In this document: piece after piece, positions 12,796 to 27,014 of the stretch | How positions within the stretch are numbered: position 1 is the stretch's first letter | How the letters are laid out: every line of letters begins with the position of its first letter | NCBI GenBank assembly: GCA_964247055.1 | Contig: OZ176055.1 | Location: 1,178,001 to 1,242,000 of the forward strand | Direction of reading: 5' to 3' | Source of the DNA: Paragordius varius | Taxonomy: Eukaryota; Nematomorpha | DNA: 64,000 nucleotides | Made by a program: the position numbers and the translations under genes | Notes under the pieces: generated by a model | Told to the model about the DNA's origin: nothing | What the model saw: only the letters and a program-made list of their open reading frames with translations | The model's database searches: none

Positions 12796-13216
12796 AAACT
12801 ATATTTTACAAAAAAACATGTGTGGTTTAATACATAATGTGGCGATGTTATAGGGACTGCTCTATGATCATAAAATATGATTAAAATTAGGATTATTGAA
12901 ATATATATATTTCAATTAATATTATTATATAAGGTATATTTTTTGCATCGTAGTTAGATGCCACTTTTTACATTTTTGGTGCATACTTTAATTATAAAAA
13001 AATATTTTCATGTTTTGCCCTCTCGTTTATTAATTTATAAAAACAAATTATATACGTTAAATATGCAAAAACCTTAAATAAAATCTGAAGTTTACTTGTG
13101 GATTAAAAATTCATGAGGTCGTCCTCAATCTTCTTAGTTAAAATATATTTTTTTGGTTGTTAAGGGTGCTTAGCTTGTCAAATATCCTAACACACTAATT
13201 AATAAAAGATTAATTA

Positions 13217-13242
13217 AATATATATATATATATATATATATT
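13217..13242. repeat. (TA)n microsatellites, representative of many
   Basis: Pure TA run. Others lie at about 22098-22134, 22975-23000, 23045-23076, 26690-26711, 26989-27014, 31129-31168, 40635-40661, 41570-41600 and 59661-59696, with a mixed (CA)n(TA)n at about 35947-35990. Several are in introns close to splice sites. Confidence 0.8.
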
Positions 13243-13516
13243 ATATTGATGACAAAGTTTACTTGTGTTTTCATTGATGGTAAGTTATTAATTATTTATA
13301 ATTTTATTAGCATAATTGTTTATTTCATTTAATTCATGGGATGTCAAAAAAGTATATCTGGTTTGTAAATTTTAGAATTAAACTAAATATATTTATTTAT
13401 TTGTTAATAAAAGGAAAATCGATACGGTTGGTTTTGGATTCAAATTAATATGTCATTTTATTAAATTTTTTAAAAAATAAAATAATTATGTGTGTTAATA
13501 TCAATTTTAATAAATA

Positions 13517-15190
13517 ATGGATCTCATCATGAAAACTCAAAATGCGATAATGTTTAGTAATTTCAGCGCTTTTAATACGAATTTGTTACACAAAAATAAT
13601 TATTTTATCAACAACAATAACAATAAGAGTTGTATTGATTTGATGGAATTGAAGGAATCACAATTCATACACATAATGGTTTATTGGATTTGTTCCATGT
13701 GTACTCTGTTGTTTGGGCTGGTAGGTAATTTTTTGGGTTTTATCATGATTCATAATCCATCATCTTTCAAAGGGTTTAGAATATCTAAAAGAGGACGGCC
13801 CGACACCAAAAGTAATGGAATTGATCTAGAAAAAGGAGGGAACATCGATAGCTCCTTAATTAAGGCGAATTCATGTAATTCCTCTTCGAACCAGGAAAAG
13901 GACTCTAATAATAATAATAATATTAAAAGCGAAGAATTTATCCATGCAAGAACGGGCGTTACAAGGTACCTCCTAAAAGTTTTTTATGCCCTAAATTTTA
14001 TCAATGTGCTTACGCTCATCCCGTCCCCGATAGCGGAAATGTTAGGTCTAACAAATGCGGGTTGGTTACCGCCTCGGAGTCATTGGTGGTTAACTAGGAG
14101 CTGGAATACATACCTGGCAAATATTAATAAACCTTTAACGAAACCCTTAGTTACCATAAGTTTTTACATTTATGTCCTATTGTTCGTTTGTCAATGCTTA
14201 GCTATTGCAAGGCCTTTTCGATACCGTTCTCTTGTAACGCTCAAAAAAATTAAGGTGTGCTTAGTAATTGGTACTATATATGCCTACGTTTGGTATTTAC
14301 CGACCCTAACGTGGAAAAGGGTACAAAAAATATCAGTTTGCCCTGATAAATTGCAAACGTTTTCACATCTTAATTCCAGAGATCTTGGGGCCGAAACGTA
14401 TATTTATGTCATTTGGTCACCTCCAATTGATATGCCTTACCGGAAAGTATATCTAACTTATCAATTTATGCGCGAGGTTTGTACAAAAATATTACCCTTC
14501 TTGATAATCATGGGGGTAAAAATTTACATCGTAAATATGGAAAGATCCATTATAAGCTCATTGAGTCACCTCCTTGCATCTACAAACGAATTTCGTCACA
14601 AATATACCATTGCAAGCTTATCTCCAAAAGCACTAAACATAAATAAATTCCAGTTTATGACAAGCCCTAAGGCAAAATTGTTTGATCAATCTGCGAAATA
14701 TTGTGAAACCAACCAACCTTTAAATTCCGCTCCACGCAAAACTGAATCCTTAATGGTCAAGAGTCCATCCAAAAGATTAAATCCTAAAAATATCCCCTTT
14801 CAAAACCGTTTACGTAAATTGCAACAAGAAAATTTGATGCATTTACGAACAATTTGGATCCTTGGGTTTGAATTTGTTTTTCTTATGATGCCAGTGTCTT
14901 GTATGCAAATGTCTATGGATTTTCTCATGCTACGATTCAATGCAAAAGTCCTTAGTTTAGTTTATTGCGCATTAAACATAATGGAATTCATTTACATTAG
15001 TTCAACGTTTTACATTAATATGCTTTTCAACACATCTTTCCGTCGAAGTGTATCATTGCGCATGGTATATAAATTTTTTTGCCAATTAATATTACAAAAA
15101 ACAAAAATTAAAGTAAATTATATTTATGAATTAAACGATATTTTTATAATGCTAATTTTTTTTCGTATAGTTCCTATTTACAAATGTTAA
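13517..15190 (+). CDS. Intronless divergent rhodopsin-class (class A) GPCR, orphan peptide-receptor-like
   Basis: One exon of 557 codons starting at the first in-frame ATG. Seven hydrophobic helices lie at about residues 51-79, 148-175, 205-235, 243-262, 312-340, 442-470 and 476-505. Helix 1 ends with GNFLGF, helix 3 is followed by IARPFRYRS in place of the usual DRY region, and helix 5 has KILPF. Helix 7 has SSTFYINMLFNTSFRR, where most class A receptors have NPxxY followed by a basic helix 8. The pattern resembles FMRFamide-receptor-like and other invertebrate orphan receptors. Unusual points are a long (about 65 residues) Ser/Asn-rich first intracellular loop, a third intracellular loop of about 100 residues with many basic and Ser residues, and no cysteine at the top of helix 3 although ECL2 has one (ISVCPDK). 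Ligand unknown. It lies 1.9 kb after the stop of the GPR158-like gene and is a separate gene. Confidence 0.85.
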   Translation: MDLIMKTQNAIMFSNFSAFNTNLLHKNNYFINNNNNKSCIDLMELKESQFIHIMVYWICSMCTLLFGLVGNFLGFIMIHNPSSFKGFRISKRGRPDTKSNGIDLEKGGNIDSSLIKANSCNSSSNQEKDSNNNNNIKSEEFIHARTGVTRYLLKVFYALNFINVLTLIPSPIAEMLGLTNAGWLPPRSHWWLTRSWNTYLANINKPLTKPLVTISFYIYVLLFVCQCLAIARPFRYRSLVTLKKIKVCLVIGTIYAYVWYLPTLTWKRVQKISVCPDKLQTFSHLNSRDLGAETYIYVIWSPPIDMPYRKVYLTYQFMREVCTKILPFLIIMGVKIYIVNMERSIISSLSHLLASTNEFRHKYTIASLSPKALNINKFQFMTSPKAKLFDQSAKYCETNQPLNSAPRKTESLMVKSPSKRLNPKNIPFQNRLRKLQQENLMHLRTIWILGFEFVFLMMPVSCMQMSMDFLMLRFNAKVLSLVYCALNIMEFIYISSTFYINMLFNTSFRRSVSLRMVYKFFCQLILQKTKIKVNYIYELNDIFIMLIFFRIVPIYKC

Positions 15191-18100
15191 ATATAAAAAA
15201 TGAGGTCGTTACCAACTCACATTTTCGCACCCCAAACGATAGTTTATATTAAAGTTCAAAAATATGGTTCACATTATAAAAAAAATATTAGCCTTTTACT
15301 CTCTATGATTTGTCTTAAAAATTTAAATTTTTACTGATTTGTTACGATTAAACTTACAATTGGGTTTGGGTCTGCCTTGATCACTATAACTGAGACAAGT
15401 AAAAAAGTAGTCCCTATTTCAAACATATGTTTACCACTTAGTATGATATAAATTAAATGATTTAACCCAAAATTGTCGTAAATTTGCTAATTTATTTATT
15501 TTGATAATAATGTCTTCATGACATGAAAAGAAATTATATTTACATTTCAAATAAAGGAGTGAAATTCGCCTACTCATCAGTTTTTTCAGTTTCGTTTAAT
15601 TGATAAAATCATTAACATAAGGAGTTGAGAAAATAAATAATGGTTACTAAAAAAGAAAAATTCTTTTCGAAGCATTTAAGAAAAAACCAATTGAAAATAT
15701 TCGAAATACACAAATGAATCATTCTTTTAAAAGCATTTTAAAATCATTATTCCCAGAAATCTAAAGCTGTTTTAAAATTTATATATTCCTTGTATATCAG
15801 ATTTTTATTAAAACAATATTTTTTATTCAGGAGCAGTTTTCCTCACATTTCCGTAATATGTTGAATGAATCATGAAATACAATTAAATATCAAAGTGATC
15901 TCATCCATCCATTCCAGCTATGTGTATAATTGATCGAATTAGCTCATCATCTTGAAAAAATATAATTTTTTATATTTATACTATAATATTTTTAGAGTTT
16001 TTTGATGACAATGCGATTTTTAAAGTATTTTTTAATCTTGGTGGTTTTAAGAATATGATTTTTATGATTTTTTGGCTATTACTAGAAATAACATTTCAGA
16101 TTAACATTGTAGAATGTATCATAAACTATTTATCGAATATATATTTGTTAAGCAGATATAAAAAATCTCATTGGTCAATTATTAATTAAAAAAATTACCC
16201 ATTTGTTATGGATTTAATAGTTATCCATAAATTTAAAATAAATGAAATTTTTGTGGTTTTACATGATTTTTTGATAATATTTAGATAAACAATTTTAAGG
16301 CCGATGCCTAAAATGCCTTATTTTTTACAATAATATAAAATTAAGTGAGAAAGAATTATTAAAAATAGTAAGAAACCTTATTATTGGTTTAAGGGTTTTA
16401 ATTGGTTAACCAAATAAACAAAATTGTAAGTGAAATATATTTTTTAGTTAAAAATTGTTAACTTGCTTATATACATTAAAAAAATATTCAATCCAATTAA
16501 TTAATTTTTCTAATATTAATAATATGTCTGGTATAATAGCAAGTGATTAAAAGCTCTCTTTGTAGAGGCGGTTGATAAATCTAGGATACAATAAGCGATA
16601 AAATCTTACTATAATTCATCTATAAGTCCGTTCATTTATGAGGTGAAAATTAAATAGAAAAGTTTAAAAGTATTTAGAGATAAAAAAACAAAAAAAAGAA
16701 TCATGGTGTATCAAAAAAAGGTGTGGCAGACCCAGGTCGCCACTGACCACAAAAGACGTCACTTGCTGCCCTTCCCTACACCAGTCAATGGTGGCTGTAT
16801 AGTTTAGTCGGGGTGTCAATTTTATATTTAGTTAACCAAGAAACCATAATCCTATATGCCCGTGAAGGAAACAGAAAATGTATTGGAATCTGTAGGCACC
16901 ATTTTTTGGTTGACTATTTTAAAGGAAAGTTTAAAAATGTTATCAGTAAGGACATACAAAACAATCACATATAATTGTAATTAAATTTATCATAGAATGT
17001 TGGTTTTATGATGCATTTTTGAAAAATATAGATAATTGTAGCACATTGTGTTTTTATCCATAAGTACCAAAAAAAATTATTCTATTAAAGTATAAAAAAA
17101 TCATTCGATGAAAATTTATAATATTAACCACTATTGTTTCGGTTTTAAAAAGGGTAATTGAAACCAAGGCCAGAAAAAATATTACTGAAAACCGAAAATA
17201 GAGAAAACCTGTTCCGATTTTTGTTCCCTTTCGTAGAATTATTAAGAAACATACGTGTTTTAACTAAAATATGATCATCAAACATTAAATTATTATATAT
17301 TGGATATAAACAAGCAGTTACATTTTTACATTTCATTTGGGCTGTACTCCAGAGCTCGAATATTTACTAACATATGTTGGACCAAATTTTTAATATGCAT
17401 TCTTAGTCTTGGCACATGATTCAAAAGTTTTTCTGGAAAACGTAAATAAAATTGTGAAAAATCCTATCCTTTATCACTTCTTTTTTTTGGTTTTTTTAAT
17501 CCATGCAAACAAACAAATTGTGTGCTATGATTTAAAAATGTAAAGAAATCTTTTAGAAATAAAATTTTTTGTATGTTTCGATCGGGTTTTTAATATCCAG
17601 ATTTCGGACTCTATAATCAAACTTCATTAAATATAATATCGAAGAAAAGAAAAGGTATGAGATGTTAAAAAATATCACAAAAATTTGCTGTTGACACTTA
17701 AATTCAAATTTAGGTTGGCGATACCAGGCCTGTTTAAAGTCAAAACTAAAAATATGAATCAAATTTAAACCATTGCAAAAGTTGCCACTGCCACTGTTAC
17801 CATTTATAAAAAAGGATTAATTAAAAAAAATTTTATATTACCTATTTTATGGATCTTAAGGTAAAACTTTAGTCGATGACATGAGTGCATAAGCTAAATA
17901 AAATATTTATTTAATATATAACCCACTTTTTCTGTTTATATCAATGTTAGATGTAATTTCGACACCCTTTTACCTTTTGGGCGTAGTTTTATATCATAGA
18001 GAGATTTGAAATTTGATAAACTTAAAAAATGTTTAAATTATTAAACCGAATTTAATATGCTTTCTTTAATCTTTTAGGAGCATTATACAAAATTTTTCTT

Positions 18101-18662
18101 AAAGTGTAATTTTGTAAAAAACCCTTATTTCCACTTTATTTTACTAGAAAAGCTGGATATAAATTGATTGTAATATCAGCTGTTTATCAGGTTTAGGGGT
18201 TGTCCAACTCTTGGACTTTAAAAATCACAAAACTGTCAGATACATGAGAACAATCTTTGAAAATTAAATAACTAAAACTTTTATAACTGTAGATTACTTA
18301 ATATTTTAAACTCTCGGATATAAAAATCTCTGCCCCAATATGAATAGAAGAAAAACCTTAAAAGGTAATGAAGTATTAATTAAAACCATAGAGGACTAAA
18401 GCCGTTTCTTTCAGTGATTTAAATTATTTAATTAAGTTCTAGGTTCGCTAGATACACCAATTTGAATCGCACTGAATAATTTGGCGATTAAATGTTTTTT
18501 TATCATAGGATGTAAACAAAAAAATTTGCATAAAGCAAAGGCAATACAATGCATATTTAAACTTTTACCCATTATTTTAGATAGTTTTAAATTAAATACA
18601 AAATTAACTGCGGTATAATATTCCAAAAATTATAGAAGTTTTAAGTAAGGGACATATATACA
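15191..18662. other. Gene-free stretch between the GPCR and RRM2
   Basis: AT-rich, no exon recognised on either strand. Open frames at 17145-17336, 17553-17762 and 18432-18626 (- strand) have no recognisable motif. The only distinct object is a GC-richer dispersed repeat at about 16721-16815. Confidence 0.6.
16721..16815 (-). repeat. Dispersed GC-richer repeat, partner of 55480-55585
   Basis: Its reverse complement shares long stretches with 55480-55585 (for example CCATTGACTGGTGTA, GAAGGGCAGCAAG, GACGTCTTTTGTGG). Both copies are short, markedly less AT-rich than their flanks and in opposite orientation. Could be a SINE or the conserved part of a LINE. Family not recognised. Confidence 0.55.
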
Positions 18663-19238
18663 TTAACACTTCGATTTAATTTGGGGTATTTAAATACCCC
18701 AGACTAAATTTGAGTTGGAATTTTTAAAAAACTACTGAATGAAACGGTCCCAATTTAGATTTATGGTTCTATCCTAATAAATATATAATGCCAAAATATC
18801 TAAATAAAATTTTGTTTTGAAAAAAAAGTTCCATGTCAAACTACTTGGACGCCATTTTTATTTTACAAAATTTTTGCAAAATATCGTCTTATTTAATTTT
18901 AAGGGTAAAATTAAAACTATTTTTTATTTAAATTACATCTAACATTGATAGAAATAGAAAAAGCGGTTTATTGCGTAGTATTTTTCAATTTTACCATTCC
19001 ACACATGTCACGTTGATGAAATTTCTGCCTCTGGATATTAGCTAAAAATAAGTTATATCAAGTATTTTTATATAAATTTTTTTTATATATTTCGGTTTAT
19101 AATGTTATATAAGAATTTTGCCATGGTTTCGATTCCTTCTTTATATTTTTAAGAATTTAATTTTAAACAGGCCTGGGGTATTTAACTACCCCAATTTGAA
19201 TCAAAGAACTAAAATGAATCTGTTGTATTAAGTGTTAA
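18663..19238 (+). mobile_element. piggyBac-like MITE, copy 2
   Basis: 576 bp between TTAA sites, ends CACTTCGATTTAATTTGGGG and AAGTGTTAA. Full length and collinear with copy 1. 356 bp upstream of the RRM2 start codon. Confidence 0.8.
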
Positions 19239-19594
19239 AATGTATTTTTAAGTTATGGATACTAAAGAATATTTTATTTGTAAATTTTACACGATTTACA
19301 GTGGTAGGTAAACATTTTACAATATTAAACAAAAAAATATATTAAAAAAGGTACATCTATACTGACTGAAGTGTAATTATTATATTTATTATTTTTATTT
19401 ATAACTATAATAAAATTAGCTGAATAACATATATAAAAAACTTGGTATAGATATATATATTACCGCGTGGTGTTATATATGGCAAAGGGCGCCTTAAAAG
19501 AGGCGCTTAATGCGTTTTAAAACATTTTTGCGTTTTTTAACGTTTTCTTTGTTTCCTCACTTTTTTGTCTATGTCAAATATTTTAGTCAATACA

Positions 19595-22514
<2,920 letters not shown>

Positions 22515-23038
22515 ATATAGATTTTTTTTAAATCCACCCATGAATCTATTTTAGCGAAAAAATGAAAGTTATGAAATCGAAACATATTAAAAAATTATAT
22601 TTTAATATACCTTCATTTTTTTCAATATAACGTATCCCTTACGGTTCCTGAAATATGAAATGAATTTTGTGTTTTATATCTGTTGTAAGTAATAAACGTT
22701 ACATGTGGAAAATTAAGGATTTATCGATTCCTATGATTAAAACTTTCCAAAATGATATTGGCGGCCTCAATATTTTAGCTCTATTATAACTTTGATTTTT
22801 ATCGTATATATGGTTTTTAAATAATTTGATGATTTCGCATTTTTAAACAAAACCATGTAGATTACAGTAGTATAGTATAGACATAGTTTATATGAACTCT
22901 TTATAAGGAAATGTGTTAAAAGACACTTTTACTTAACTTTTATTCACCCCATCTTTGCAACATATTATTGAATGATATATATATATATATATATATATAA
23001 CTTGCTACATATTTATTTATTATAATTTATATATGTGA

Positions 23039-23078
<40 letters not shown>

Positions 23079-23599
23079 TGTACAATACGATACATCTCTA
23101 TCTAATGCATATTATACAATTTAACTGTGTACTATAACACCCGGAAAAACGAGAAATAAATATATATATATATATAACCGGTATATTTTTATTATAATAA
23201 TATTTGGATTTTTTAGGCATTTGACGCGCGTTGATAAAATAGTCGTCAAAGCTTAGATATTATTGTAAAATAATTTTTTATTTACACTCAGTGGGTTTTT
23301 GCATCGATTGAATAGGGATTCCGCGGTTGTTTTATTGGTTACAATGTTCTATTTATTGACCAAGTTGTCCAATTATACCTATTTCTAATGGGGTATAGTA
23401 AAATGAATTATAATTTATGTCAAAATTTGGTAGTCTATTAGCCCAAGTATACCTAGGATAGTACGAGAATATAAGAGTTTAATACCACAGTGTGAATAAT
23501 AATACATTGCCAGTGTTATATATTAACTAATAATATTTAACTTCATTAAATATAGCAATGTATCTACTTATACAGTATAAAGATAGATAGATAGCTGTT

Positions 23600-24000
23600 G
23601 TCAAGGGGTCCCTTGGCATCCCGTCGTGACGGGGTTTAGGTGTTTGATCATTGCATTGAAGGATTTTTTGTTTAACCAGTCCCCGGCTTTTATGTTTTTG
23701 GCCTGTAGGTCTTGGGTAATGTTTTTGTCCCATGTTATTGCTGGACGACCAACTCAGTTTTGTTTGTTATATTTTTAATCCAATTATCGTTATCTAATCT
23801 TTGAATGTGACCGTAATAGCCAAGTCTACGGATTTGAATATATTTTAAAATTGGTAGGATTTGTTTATCATGAGAGATTGTTCGCTTAAATGTATTTATC
23901 ATTCTTTGTTCCATATTATCCAGCATATTTTCCTGTGTTTTACTTATTTGCCATGTTACGCAAGCATAAGTTTTAGTAGGTCTAACGCCAATTAGGTAAC
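23600..24000 (-). mobile_element. LINE 3'-terminal fragment
   Basis: Minus strand reads GVRPTKTYACVTWQISKTQE, MEQRMINTFKRTISHDKQ, LGYYGHIQRLDNDNW and NKKSFNAMIKHLNP. These match the C-terminal part of non-LTR reverse transcriptases, where a PT..Y...TW motif is followed by R.LRWYGH-like and W.-rich ends. Truncated at 5'. A different subfamily from the LINE at 50182. Confidence 0.65.
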
Positions 24001-24109
24001 ACTTTAAATTTATGATTACTAAACAAATCTAGATTTTCGTTCTACATTTGTTCGTATAGCAAATTGGGTGATACAGGTATTACTTTGATCTTGTATTATA
24101 TGATATATA

Positions 24110-24309
24110 TAAAGTATGAGTGAGTATACATTGCTAGAAAGATATAATTATTGCCAAATATCATATACAACAAAGGGCAGGCAGTATATTTGGCTCATAG
24201 TTATTTTCTTCATTTTTAACATTGTTAGCCAATAATTCCCTTTGCTGCATATGCTATTTGGCGGCAATAATTAATAACTTTCTAGCAATATATACTTACT
24301 CATACTGTA
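24110..24309. mobile_element. 200-bp palindromic MITE, separate family
   Basis: Ends TAAAGTATGAGTGAGTATA and, inverted, TACAGTATGAGTAAGTATA, with facing TTGCTAGAAAG boxes and facing TAATTATTGCC boxes. Arms about 85 bp, TA-bounded. Only copy noticed. Confidence 0.65.
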
Positions 24310-25580
24310 TATAAAAAAAATATGCGTTTATTATAAACCTTTTTATACCTAGACCTAAAAACAAAGTTTTTAATCATTGTAAGCTAATAAATGGTCATGG
24401 TGAAACGTTCAATTTTTCAAAGCCAAGATCACATGTAACAATACGCATTTTCTTGAAATGAAAAAATTATGATAAATTTACACTTAAAATTTAAACAACT
24501 TAGTATTCAAGGGAGAAACCATACCACCTTTTAAACCTGGATTTTTTCTATATAAATTGTTTAATACAATTGTGAAATATAATTGAGTGTGTTACCAATT
24601 TACATTTCATATAATTTGCAATTTAAAACAATTAGTTATATTTAAAAAAGAATCAATAAATCGGTTGAAAAAAATATTTGTATTTCTGTTTTTACGCTTT
24701 GTTTGTGTAATTCCAATTTTTACCTTAACATTCTTAAAATTGGACGAGACGATGAAAAGGTGAAAAAAATTAAGGAATATGAAATGGACAGGAAAAAGAA
24801 TGTAAATATATATGTTTTGGAGCACACAAAGTTTTTAAAAGTCACAAGTATTTATAAAATTTTATAGAAACAATAATTTAAAGTTTTTTAAAAAACTGCT
24901 ATAATTACACAAAAAATAATTTTAAGACCGCTTTCCCGGTTTTGGCTTAGGGTATTGCTAACCATTCACCCAAAGTCTAAAACTTTTATGCGCTAAGTTT
25001 TATGTGATATCCTAATTATATTTAAGATATTACTGGAGTCTAAAATGTGGATGAAAAGGCTAAAAAACTGTATCAAATTATTTGTCTTTCATCAACAAAC
25101 TGAACTGTTGCGTGCTGAAAAAGGTTGAACATATTCGTATAAAATGCAATAAAATTTAACACAAAGGGTCAATTTTTTATTAAATTATAACAAAAATAAC
25201 GTTATAGTTAGTTTTAATCGATATGCATAATTATGAATGTCTGATCACAATTTAATAAGTAATTTAATGGTTTTACCATAGTTAATATTTTAATATAGAA
25301 ATTATTTTTTTTCATGCTAACATAATAATAATCAAACTATAGTTTAAAAACCATAAGGATAGTGTACATATTTAATATTTCCCAAAATTTATATACAGGT
25401 CTCAATAATTAAACTTTTTTAAAAACCCATGAGTTGCTCCCATTAATAATTAAAGTTTTGTTATAAAAAATGTTTTTCAGGCTTGGAAATTATTCAATTT
25501 ACTACAAAGAAAAAATGCTTGGTTTTTTTTCCATACCGCTCCTAGACAAACTTGTAAATTATATAATACTCTCACAAAAT

Positions 25581-25775
25581 TACAAAATGCATTTTAATGG
25601 TTGCTTATTTCACACTATAAAAGGGGGCAATTTGAAAGCACAGTAGTGTATGGAAAAAAACGACAAAATTTTGAATAAACCATTATTTCCCATCTTTTTT
25701 CCATACACTACCGTGTTGCAAATTGCCCCCTACTATAGTGTGTGAAATAAGCAACCATTAAAATGGATTACTGTA
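25581..25775. mobile_element. 195-bp near-palindromic MITE, copy C
   Basis: From TACAAAATGCATTTTAATGG to CCATTAAAATGGATTACTGTA-like end. Contains the facing CACTATAA..GGGGGCAATTTG and CCATACACTACCGTG boxes. Lies just downstream of the PSMD3 stop codon. Confidence 0.75.
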
Positions 25776-26020
25776 TAATGTAAAAATCTACTAAATAATT
25801 TTTTATGTCTGGTACAATATCTGTTGTTTAAGTCCTTTGTAGAAGCATTATTTTCCACATGTAATTTTTTAAATTTATTATTTCATGAGACAACACAAAA
25901 AAAGGGGAAAAAAGATAATTACATTGAAAACATAATTATATATATATATATATATATAAGGAAAACATGCATGAAATAAGCATTTAGTTAATAAAAAAAT
26001 ATAATTTTTTTTTTAAAATG

Positions 26021-26983
26021 TTAAAAGAAATCGTCTTCATCAGATTCAGCCAATTGTTTTGCAATTTCCATATCTAATTGCTCTTTTTCTCGACGGTTCT
26101 AAACTCACAATGACAAATAAAAAAACGTCAAAATTTAAAGACTAGTATTTTTTTATTAAGACTTAACATTTTATTTAGAGACCAACTATAATTTTTTTAA
26201 ATATAACTTGGTGATTTGCATTACCATTATTGGTAAATAATCAGTTTTATACTTTACAATTGCAATAATTAAAATTATAAAGTTATAAAACAAAATCAGA
26301 ATATTATCCGTAAAATATATCTCTTAGTTTTATGTTTCTTTAAAATCAATTATACTGTATAACCAGGATCTTTATTAAAACTTTTTTTATTCACAGTAAA
26401 ATTTTATTGGTTAAGAAGTTATTAAAATTGATAATTAAGGAAAAAAAGCACGCGCATTTTGCTAAAAAAATTTGATATAACGAAAAAAATAATTAAAAAC
26501 CGATCTTGTCACATTATATAGCATTAAATTGTATTAAATATTTACAAAAAAAAGTTTCAAAAGAAAATTAAAGACGGTATATAAAACACCAAAAAATACC
26601 TCATTAGATTCGTTATCTTCCGCAATTTTGGGTGGGTATCGCAAAGACTAAATATTAAATATAGTGTATCAAAAATTTAATACAGTTAATATATATATAT
26701 ATATATATATAAAGTGTATTTCTCGATTTATTAAATAGTATGATTTATAGAGACTTATTAAATTGATAATAATTAATCAATCAGGCTTAATCAACTTTAA
26801 TAAACCTACAGTCTATAACCATTGGCCATATTAAGTATCAATAAATTAGTAATTAGAGTTTAAAATAATTTAGATAGATCATTATGAAAAGTTTTGGACA
26901 TTGATCATGCTTTATAGAAACGTTTTATATACTAACTCAATACATATCGATATTACTATTTTTTAGGGTAATATTATAAAATC

Positions 26984-27014
<31 letters not shown>

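Larger units (their letters stand above)
22515..26020. other. Convergent intergenic region RRM2/PSMD3 with TA microsatellites
   Basis: Holds the 3' ends of both genes and no further gene. (TA)n tracts lie at about 22975-23000, 23045-23076, 23161-23176 and 25936-25960. Between them are a LINE 3' fragment, a palindromic MITE, a mariner-like relic (about 24560-24740) and a 195-bp MITE, listed separately or noted here. Confidence 0.65.

Noticed and set aside
13517-15190. The nearby seven-helix gene as the missing 7TM domain of the GPR158-like protein
   Set aside because: The upstream gene ends in its own stop at 11568. The helices here have rhodopsin-class features and their own long N-terminus and start codon.
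17145-18626. Three minus-strand open frames of 63-69 codons
   Set aside because: AT-rich chance frames with no motifs, no splice partners and no neighbouring exons.
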